This document shows, one piece after another, positions 57,644 through 64,000 of a stretch of 64,000 nucleotides of DNA; position 1 is the stretch's first letter, and each line of letters opens with the position of its first letter. Origin of the DNA: Mixta sp031457955 (GTDB lineage Bacteria > Pseudomonadota > Gammaproteobacteria > Enterobacterales > Enterobacteriaceae). A model generated the notes under the pieces. That model saw only the letters and a list, made by a program, of their open reading frames with translations, did not search any database and was not told the DNA's origin. The translations under genes and the position numbers were made by a program. Location of the stretch: NCBI RefSeq assembly GCF_031457955.1, contig NZ_JAVDXN010000014.1:11155-75154 (forward strand), given 5' to 3'.

Positions 57644-60307
57644 ATGAGTCAACGTGGACTGGAAGCGCTGTTACGGCCAAAATCGATCGCCGTTATCGGC
57701 GCGTCGATCAAACCGGGACGCGCGGGTTATCTGATGATGCGCAACCTGCTGGCCGGTGGCTTTAGCGGCCCGGTGCTGCCCGTGACGCCGAAATATAAGG
57801 CGGTGTCGGGCGTTCTCGCCTGGCCCGATATTGCCAGTTTGCCGTTTGCGCCTGAGCTGGCGGTGATCTGTACCAATGCCAGTCGTAATCTTGATCTGTT
57901 ACAGCAGCTCGGCGAGAAAGGCTGTAAAGCCTGCATTATTCTTTCCGCGTCGGAAAGCCAGCTGCCCGCGTTGAAAGCCTGCGCCAGCCAGTGGCAGATC
58001 CGTCTGCTTGGCCCCAACAGCCTTGGTCTGCTGGCGCCCTGGCAGGGGCTGAACGCCAGTTTTTCGCCGGTTCCCATCTTAAAAGGTAAGCTGGCCTTTG
58101 TTTCTCAGTCGGCGGCCGTTTCCAATACCATTCTTGACTGGGCGCAGCAGCGGCAGCTCGGCTTCTCCTGGTTTATTGCCCTCGGCGACAGCCTGGATAC
58201 CGACATTGACGATCTGCTCGATTTTCTGGCGCGTGACGGTAAAACCAGCGCCATCCTGCTCTATCTGGAGCGTCTGAGCGATGCGCGCCGTTTTGTTTCC
58301 GCCGCTCGTAGCGCCTCGCGCAATAAGCCCATTCTGGTGATCAAAAGCGGTCGCAGCCCGCAGGCCCAGGCGCTGCTGAAAACCCATGCCGGACTGGATG
58401 CCGCCTGGGATGCCGCCATCCAACGCGCGGGTCTGCTGCGGGTTCAGGATACCCATGAGCTGTTCTCGGCGGTAGAAACCTTAAGCCATATGCGTCCGCT
58501 GCGCGGCGAGCGGCTGATGATCGTCAGCAACGGCGCGGCACCTGCGGCGCTGGCGCTGGATGCGCTCCAGCTGCGCAGCGGCAAACTGGCCCAGCTGGAT
58601 GACGCCACGCTAACCACGCTGCGCGCGCAGCTGCCGGTGGAAATTGTTCCTGACAATCCGCTCGATTTGAAAGATGACGCCACGCCAGAGCGCTATTTGC
58701 AGGCGGTCTCCACGCTGCTTGACTGCCATGAGCTGGACGCGCTGATGATTATTCATGCCCCCAGCGCCGTTGCGCCCGCGACCGAAACCGCACATCAACT
58801 GATCGCGCTGATTAAACAACATCCGCGTGGCAAGAATCTGGCCTTGTTGACCAACTGGTGCGGCGAGCACTCCTCGCAGGAGGCGCGTCGGGCATTCAGC
58901 GACGCGGCGATCCCGACCTATCGCACGCCTGAAGGCACGGTAACCGCCTTTATGCATATGGTTGAGTATCGCCGCAACCAAAAGCAGCTGCGCGAAACGC
59001 CCGCGCTACCGGCCACGCTGAAACAGGATACCGCTTATGCCCACCAGCTGATCCAGCAGGCGTTAGACGAAGGGGCGACGCAGCTGGATACCCACGAAGT
59101 GCAGGCTATTTTACAGGCCTATGGCCTGACCACGCTGCCCACCTGGATTGCTGGCGATAGCGCGGAAGCGGTACATATCGCCGGGCAAATCGGTTATCCG
59201 GTCGCGTTAAAGCTGCGATCGCCGGATATTCCCCATAAGTCTGATGTGCAGGGCGTCATGCTTTATCTGCGTACGCCCGGCGAAGTTCAGCTGGCCGCCG
59301 ATGCCATTATCGATCGCGTGAAGCTGGCCTGGCCGCAGGCGCGCATTCATGGGCTGTTGGTGCAAAGCATGGCGAATCGGGCGGGAGCCCAGGAGCTACG
59401 TATTGTGGTGGAGCAGGATCCGCTGTTCGGCCCGGTGATTATGCTGGGCGAAGGCGGCGTCGAGTGGCGGGCGGATCGACATGCTTCCGTGGCGCTGCCG
59501 CCGCTGAATATGACGCTGGCGCGCTACCTGGTTATTCAGGCGATTAAAAGCGGTAAGATTCGCGGACGTAGCGCTTTGCAACCGCTGGATATCGCCGCGC
59601 TGAGTCAGGTACTGGTGCAGGTTTCTAACCTGATTGTGGACTGTCCGGAGATCCAGCGGCTTGATATTCATCCGCTACTGGCGGCGGGCGATGAGTTTAC
59701 CCTGCTGGACGTCACGCTGACGCTGGCCAGCTTCGACGGGGTGAATGAATCGCGGCTGGCTATTCGTCCTTATCCACATACGCTGGAAGAGTGGATTACC
59801 ATGAAAAACGGCGAGCGCTGTTTGCTGCGCCCTATTCTGCCGGAAGATGAACCGCTGCTGCAGCGCTTTATCGCTCAGGTAACGAAAGAGGATCTCTACT
59901 ATCGCTACTTTAGTGAGATCAACGAGTTTACCCATGAGGATTTAGCCAATATGACGCAAATCGACTACGATCGAGAAATGGCGTTTGTTGCCGTTCGCGA
60001 GCAACAGGGTGAAAAAGCGATTATTGGCGTAACGCGGGCGATTTCTGATGCGGATAACACCGATGCGGAATTTTCTATTCTGGTGCGCTCAGATCTAAAA
60101 GGTTTAGGACTTGGCAGGCAACTGCTGGAAAAAATGCTGATTTATACGCGTAGTCATGGCCTGTTGCAGTTAAATGGTATTACCATGCCTCATAACCAGG
60201 GCATGATTACCCTGGCGAAGAAGCTGGGGTTCAGTGTGGATGTGCAGCTGGAGGACGGTATCGTGAGCCTGCATCTGCCGCTTACTCACGCTGGCGAGCA
60301 ACATTAA
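57644..60307 (+). CDS. patZ: Protein lysine acetyltransferase PatZ (Pka, YfiQ)
   Basis: 887 residues, E. coli 886. An ADP-forming acyl-CoA synthetase-like half (CoA-binding KSIAVIGASIKPGRAGYLMM; LGPNSLGLLAPW; ATP-grasp region GYPVALKLRSPDIPHKSDVQ) that lacks synthetase activity in homologues and serves as regulator, followed by a C-terminal GNAT domain (about 725-887) with RSDLKGLGLGRQLLEKML as the acetyl-CoA loop. Acetylates acetyl-CoA synthetase and other proteins; under CRP control in E. coli. Confidence 0.95.
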   Translation: MSQRGLEALLRPKSIAVIGASIKPGRAGYLMMRNLLAGGFSGPVLPVTPKYKAVSGVLAWPDIASLPFAPELAVICTNASRNLDLLQQLGEKGCKACIILSASESQLPALKACASQWQIRLLGPNSLGLLAPWQGLNASFSPVPILKGKLAFVSQSAAVSNTILDWAQQRQLGFSWFIALGDSLDTDIDDLLDFLARDGKTSAILLYLERLSDARRFVSAARSASRNKPILVIKSGRSPQAQALLKTHAGLDAAWDAAIQRAGLLRVQDTHELFSAVETLSHMRPLRGERLMIVSNGAAPAALALDALQLRSGKLAQLDDATLTTLRAQLPVEIVPDNPLDLKDDATPERYLQAVSTLLDCHELDALMIIHAPSAVAPATETAHQLIALIKQHPRGKNLALLTNWCGEHSSQEARRAFSDAAIPTYRTPEGTVTAFMHMVEYRRNQKQLRETPALPATLKQDTAYAHQLIQQALDEGATQLDTHEVQAILQAYGLTTLPTWIAGDSAEAVHIAGQIGYPVALKLRSPDIPHKSDVQGVMLYLRTPGEVQLAADAIIDRVKLAWPQARIHGLLVQSMANRAGAQELRIVVEQDPLFGPVIMLGEGGVEWRADRHASVALPPLNMTLARYLVIQAIKSGKIRGRSALQPLDIAALSQVLVQVSNLIVDCPEIQRLDIHPLLAAGDEFTLLDVTLTLASFDGVNESRLAIRPYPHTLEEWITMKNGERCLLRPILPEDEPLLQRFIAQVTKEDLYYRYFSEINEFTHEDLANMTQIDYDREMAFVAVREQQGEKAIIGVTRAISDADNTDAEFSILVRSDLKGLGLGRQLLEKMLIYTRSHGLLQLNGITMPHNQGMITLAKKLGFSVDVQLEDGIVSLHLPLTHAGEQH

Positions 60308-60411
60308 CCGCGAAGATCGCCCTTTGGCGCAAGTTAATGTTAATATTGTCGGTTAGAACCATGATTTTATGGCAGAAGACCACTCAATGAAGAGAGAAGA
60401 AGCGCACTGTG

Positions 60412-61767
60412 ATGTTGTCTAAATTTAAGCGTAATAAACACCAACAACACCTCGCACAGCTGCCCAAACTGTCTCAGTCAGTTGCTGATGTCACCACGCT
60501 TTACTCACCCGCCGAGTTTCGCACGACACTGCTGGAGAAAATTGCCAGCGCGACGCAGCGTATCTGCATTGTGGCGCTCTATCTGGAAAATGATGACGCC
60601 GGACGCGCCGTTCTCTCCGCGCTTTACGCGGCCAGGCGTGCACGCCCGGAACTGGATATCAGCATTTTGGTTGACTGGCATCGGGCGCAGCGCGGCCGAA
60701 TTGGTGACGCGAAAGGCGTGACGAACGCCGACTGGTATTGTGATATGGCCAACCAGCATGCGGATATCGCGATTCCGGTGTACGGCATTCCGGTTAATAC
60801 CCGCGAGGCGCTGGGCGTGCTGCATCTGAAAGGCTTTATTATTGATGATACGCTGCTCTATAGCGGCGCCAGCATCAATGATGTCTATCTGCATCAACAT
60901 GACAAATATCGCTACGATCGTTATCAGCTGATTCGTAATCCGCAGCTGGCCGATACCATGTATGAATGGATCGATCGCAATTTGAAAAATGCGGAAGCGG
61001 TGCATCGGCTTGATCAGCATGAGCGCCCTACCAGTCCGGAAATCAAAAATGAAACGCGTCAGTTCCGCCAGGATCTGCGCGGCTTTGATTACCATTTTAC
61101 CGCCAATGCCGGTAACGAAGAGCTGGCGGTGACGCCGCTGGTTGGGCTGGGAAAACGTAGCCTGCTCAATAAAACCATCTATCATTTGATGCCCTGCACA
61201 GAACACAAGCTGACGCTCTGTACGCCCTATTTTAATCTGCCTGCGATTCTGGTGCGCAATATCATCTGGCTGCTGCGTCGTGGCAAAGAGGTGGAGATTA
61301 TCGTCGGCGATAAAACGGCAAACGACTTCTATATCCCGCAAGATCAGCCGTTTAAAATCATCGGTGCTCTGCCCTATCTGTACGAGATCAATCTGCGACG
61401 TTTCCTGAGCAGGCTGCAATATTATGTAAGTAACGGCCAGCTTACCGTGCGCCTGTGGAAAGAAGGCGAGAACAGCTATCACCTGAAAGGCATGTGGGTG
61501 GATGAGGAGTGGATGCTGATTACCGGCAATAACCTTAATCCGCGCGCCTGGCGGCTGGATCTGGAAAATGCGGTACTGATCCACGATCCGCTACAGGAGC
61601 TGGCGCAGCAGCGCGAGCAGGAGCTGAGCCTGATTCGTCAGCATACCAGCGTGGTGAAACACTATCGCGACCTCGACAGCATTGCCGATTATCCGGTAAA
61701 AGTGCGTAAGCTGATCCGACGCCTGCGCCGTATCAGAATCGATCGACTTATCAGCCGCATCCTGTAG
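60412..61767 (+). CDS. pssA: CDP-diacylglycerol-serine O-phosphatidyltransferase PssA
   Basis: 451 residues from ATG 60412, same as E. coli; a GTG one codon earlier is not needed. Phospholipase D superfamily with two HKD-type motifs, HLKGFIIDD (about 138) and HLKGMWVDE (about 356), and the basic start MLSKFKRNKHQQHLAQLPK. It makes phosphatidylserine from CDP-diacylglycerol and serine, the first step to phosphatidylethanolamine; membrane-associated. 104 bases after patZ. Confidence 0.96.
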   Translation: MLSKFKRNKHQQHLAQLPKLSQSVADVTTLYSPAEFRTTLLEKIASATQRICIVALYLENDDAGRAVLSALYAARRARPELDISILVDWHRAQRGRIGDAKGVTNADWYCDMANQHADIAIPVYGIPVNTREALGVLHLKGFIIDDTLLYSGASINDVYLHQHDKYRYDRYQLIRNPQLADTMYEWIDRNLKNAEAVHRLDQHERPTSPEIKNETRQFRQDLRGFDYHFTANAGNEELAVTPLVGLGKRSLLNKTIYHLMPCTEHKLTLCTPYFNLPAILVRNIIWLLRRGKEVEIIVGDKTANDFYIPQDQPFKIIGALPYLYEINLRRFLSRLQYYVSNGQLTVRLWKEGENSYHLKGMWVDEEWMLITGNNLNPRAWRLDLENAVLIHDPLQELAQQREQELSLIRQHTSVVKHYRDLDSIADYPVKVRKLIRRLRRIRIDRLISRIL

Positions 61768-61818
61768 GCATGAGGATGCATAACACGCGTTGATGCACTT
61801 GCCGCTTCAGGAGCGACG

Positions 61819-62136
61819 ATGCGAATCATGTTGGTTTTATGCGTATGCTGTACAGGCTGCAGCCATATGGCGCAGGATAGCTGGACGGGTCAGGATAAGG
61901 CACAACATTTTATCGGTTCTGCGCTGCTCACTGCCGCAGGCAATGAGTATGGGCAGCAGCAAAACTGGTCGCAACAGCGCAGCAACAGTTTCGGCTTAAT
62001 GTTTGCGTTAAGCCTCGGGGCGGCGAAAGAGTTTTATGACAGCCGCCCGCAAGGAAGCGGCTGGAGCTGGAAGGATCTAAGCTGGGATGTTGCCGGTGCT
62101 GCGGCCGGCTTCGCTTTGTGGAACCTGGGCCAATAG
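61819..62136 (+). CDS. yfiM: Lipoprotein YfiM
   Basis: 105 residues. Short lipoprotein signal MRIMLVLCVCCTGC with lipobox Cys at residue 14. Then HMAQDSWTGQDKAQHFIGSA, GLMFALSLGAAKEFYDSRPQ, SWKDLSWDVAGAAAGFALWN, matching E. coli YfiM. Predicted outer-membrane-associated lipoprotein with hydrophobic segments, function unknown. Convergent with kgtP; the stop codons lie 1 base apart. Confidence 0.93.
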   Translation: MRIMLVLCVCCTGCSHMAQDSWTGQDKAQHFIGSALLTAAGNEYGQQQNWSQQRSNSFGLMFALSLGAAKEFYDSRPQGSGWSWKDLSWDVAGAAAGFALWNLGQ

Positions 62137-62137
62137 T

Positions 62138-63442
62138 TTAGAGTTTTATCCCCTGCCCTTTGCGGTGCAACATCAACGATACCAGCAGCGCCAGCACGCC
62201 CATCACCGAAACATACCAAAAAAACCAGGTTTCATGTCCTGCTGCTTTAAGCGATAGCGCGACATATTCCGCCGATCCGCCAAAAATCGCATTCGCCAGC
62301 GCATAGGAAAGACCAACGCCCAGCGCGCGTACTTCCGGTGGAAACATTTCTGCTTTTACTATGCCGCTGATAGAGGTGTAAAAGCTGGTAATTAATAGTG
62401 CCAGCATCACCAATATGAATATCACCCAGCCGCTGTCACTGTTCTGCAGTAACGTCAAAATCGGCACCGTACATAAGGTAGCGCCGGTGCTAAAAATAAG
62501 CATGGAATTACGACGCCCAATTTTGTCAGATAACGCGCCCATTAGCGGCTGAATGAGCATAAAAATAAACAGCGCCAGGGTCATTAACGCACTGGCGCTT
62601 TTGGCATCCATCCCGGCGGTATTGACCAGATATTTTTGCATATAGGTGGTGAAGGTGTAGAAGCTAAGCGACCCACCCGCAGTGAAACCCAGCACCATTA
62701 AAAAAGCCCGACGATGTTTCCACAGGCCGCGTAACCGGCCAGCATCCTGATGCTGTCGGGTTTTGTCGCTGGTTGTTTCGTTTAATGAGCGCCGCAGAAA
62801 GAGCGCCACTATCGCCAGCACCGCACCTAAAGCAAAAGGAATGCGCCATCCCCAGCTGCGCAGCGCTTCCGGTGATAATAGATGCTGCAATATCACTACG
62901 GTAAGTAACGCCAACAGCTGGCCGCCGATTAAGGTAACGTACTGAAAAGAGGCGTAATAGCCTTTGCGTCCTTCTATCGCTACCTCGCTCATATAGGTTG
63001 CGCTGGTGCCATACTCTCCGCCGACCGATAGCCCCTGAAACAGGCGAGCCAGCAGCAGCAGTATCGGTGCCCAGACGCCTAACGTGGCGTAGCCAGGCAA
63101 GCAGGCAATGACCAGCGAACCGAAGCACATCATGCAAACAGAAATCAGCATCGAGGTTTTACGACCATGACGATCGCCAATGCGGCCAAAAAGCCATCCG
63201 CCGATGGGACGCATTAAAAAACCTGCAGCAAAAACGCCAGCCGTTTGTACCAGCTGCGTGGTGGTGTTGCCGGTTGGGAAGAATATATGTGCGAAATAGA
63301 GGGAGCAAAAGGAGTAGACGTAGAAATCAAACCACTCAACAAGGTTACCGGAAGATGCGCCGATGATAGCGCGAATACGGGCTTTGTTTGATGTTCCGTT
63401 GGGTTCTTCGTCAGGTTTGCTGCGGGTTATTACATCAGTCAT
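62138..63442 (-). CDS. kgtP: Alpha-ketoglutarate permease KgtP
   Basis: 434 residues from the ATG MTDVITRSKPDEEPNGTSNK (E. coli 432). Metabolite:H+ symporter family of the MFS with 12 helices: IIGASSGNLVEWFDFYVYSF, GGWLFGRIGDRHGRKTSML (motif A), RLFQGLSVGGEYGTSATYMS, MLIQPLMGALSDKIGRR. Imports 2-oxoglutarate with protons. GAGG lies about 7 bases before the start. Next to an rrn operon, as in E. coli (rrnG). Confidence 0.95.
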   Translation of the reverse strand: MTDVITRSKPDEEPNGTSNKARIRAIIGASSGNLVEWFDFYVYSFCSLYFAHIFFPTGNTTTQLVQTAGVFAAGFLMRPIGGWLFGRIGDRHGRKTSMLISVCMMCFGSLVIACLPGYATLGVWAPILLLLARLFQGLSVGGEYGTSATYMSEVAIEGRKGYYASFQYVTLIGGQLLALLTVVILQHLLSPEALRSWGWRIPFALGAVLAIVALFLRRSLNETTSDKTRQHQDAGRLRGLWKHRRAFLMVLGFTAGGSLSFYTFTTYMQKYLVNTAGMDAKSASALMTLALFIFMLIQPLMGALSDKIGRRNSMLIFSTGATLCTVPILTLLQNSDSGWVIFILVMLALLITSFYTSISGIVKAEMFPPEVRALGVGLSYALANAIFGGSAEYVALSLKAAGHETWFFWYVSVMGVLALLVSLMLHRKGQGIKL

Positions 63443-63877
63443 GTTATGCCTCACTGTGTTTCCTTGCTGCCCAAGGGGCAAAAAGTCAGTAAAGCACTAA
63501 AGCGTAATGTTAAGAAAATGTTTTGTATTCAGTGAGCTGGTTTTGTGAAGCGGCAGGAGTTTTTTTGAGCTATCAGGCTGAAAACAGGTCAGAAATATGT
63601 CAGTTTCTTTTGAGCGCAGAGGCATAAAAGACAAAAATTCGCCGCTGCCGGTGAGCTGCGCGCGCAGGATGATCACAAAACATACGGTGTCTGCCGGACG
63701 CACGGGTATCGGATGCCTAAAACGTTTGCTTTTCTGTCGGGCGCGGACGCAGACCGGGTAAAAAAGCACCGATTTTGCCGGATGCATGGGGACAATATGC
63801 GCAAAAAGCGCCGCTTTTCTGCAGAGCACAGACGCAGGCAGGCTGAGAGTCCACCGTTTTTGCCGGACCGCAGACAC
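63443..63877. other. Intergenic region between rrn terminator and kgtP
   Basis: About 435 bases with the kgtP promoter on its left. The right two thirds contain four loosely similar GC-rich segments around TGCCGGA(C/T)GCA (63691-63712, 63734-63759, 63774-63796, 63861-63878), separated by T-rich stretches. No believable gene; the long open frame on the minus strand crosses the 5S rRNA. Confidence 0.5.
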
Positions 63878-63904
63878 GAAAAAGCCCCAGCTTTCGCTGA
63901 GGCT
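63878..63904 (-). terminator. rrn operon terminator
   Basis: On the minus strand AGCCTCAGC-GAAA-GCTGGGGCT followed by TTTTTCG, 15 bases after the 5S rRNA 3' end. Typical of enterobacterial rrn T1 terminators. Confidence 0.92.
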
Positions 63905-63918
63905 CCGTCGTTTGTTTG

Positions 63919-64000
63919 ATGCCTGGCAGTTCCCTACTCTCGCATGGGGAGGCCCCACACTACCATCGGCGCTGCGGCGTTTCACTTCTGAGTTCGGCAT
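63919..64000 (-). rRNA. rrf: 5S ribosomal RNA, 3' part
   Basis: The last 82 bases of the window are the reverse complement of the 3' two thirds of an enterobacterial 5S rRNA: ATGCCGAACTCAGAAGTG near the edge through GGGAACTGCCAGGCAT at 63919. The 5' part lies outside. As downstream-most gene of an rrn operon on the minus strand next to kgtP, it corresponds in place to rrnG of E. coli. Confidence 0.97.

Noticed and set aside
60505..61584. 359-codon minus-strand frame opposite pssA
   Set aside because: Antisense shadow of a well-conserved gene; no ribosome binding site or family.
63497..64000. Open frame of 167 codons on the minus strand at the right edge
   Set aside because: It runs through the 5S rRNA and the rrn terminator and has no protein-like content.
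1..64000. CRISPR arrays, insertion sequences, prophage genes, tRNA genes
   Set aside because: Looked for regular spaced repeats, transposase motifs, phage structural genes and tRNA-like cloverleafs; none seen.

Overview
The window looks like chromosomal DNA of a gamma-proteobacterium of the order Enterobacterales, most likely family Erwiniaceae (Pantoea/Mixta/Erwinia type). Many proteins are close to Escherichia coli core proteins (NrdHIEF, ProVWX, MprA-EmrAB, YfiF, TrxC, TapT, PatZ, PssA, YfiM, KgtP, SpeG, YehS, OsmC, MmuMP, FhuE). They sit in GC-rich DNA interrupted by a few AT-rich accessory patches. The family assignment is inference; no taxonomic marker is complete here (only part of a 5S rRNA).

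Layout. 1-4079: a two-partner secretion operon on the minus strand, in the order TpsB transporter, HlyC-type lysine acyltransferase, large TpsA exoprotein (C-terminus outside the window). 4458-8404: an MdtJI SMR pump and a lone RND pump. 8643-13556: a small repeat-rich periplasmic protein, an orphan HrpK/HrpF-like type III secretion protein with a hrp-box promoter, and an AraC/DUF2000/CynX-like cluster. 13600-15445: accessory patch with two AriR-like proteins and a class II microcin-like precursor preceded by a 58-residue membrane protein (putative immunity protein), in AT-rich DNA.

15847-28373: a signalling and metabolic block. It holds a FixJ-type response regulator, an 1850-residue kinase/ATPase/histidine-kinase hybrid, a stand-alone receiver, two XapX membrane proteins and a YcaC-like hydrolase. 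Divergent from the hydrolase are an amidohydrolase, an MFS transporter with a monooxygenase-like tail, and an alpha/beta hydrolase. A perfect 6-2-6 dyad lies between the divergent units. 28416-41909: pirin/LysR pair, ABM-TauE-ArsR operon, fhuE, yehS, osmC, a DUF1493 pair whose upstream gene seems to start at ATA, speG, a lipoprotein, mmuPM with MetJ boxes, ygaC and ygaM.

42163-55072: nrdHIEF, proVWX, a YgaY-like MFS gene, mprA-emrAB. 55132-63442: yfiF, trxC, tapT, patZ, pssA, yfiM, kgtP, then an rrn operon entered from its 5S end at the right edge. Gene order inside these core blocks follows E. coli, but emrB next to yfiF is a junction not found in E. coli K-12.

The most interesting items are the microcin-like gene pair (14827-15282), the hrp-box/HrpK-like orphan (9179-10777), the acyltransferase-containing two-partner system, and the 1850-residue hybrid kinase whose Ser/Thr kinase domain lacks key residues.
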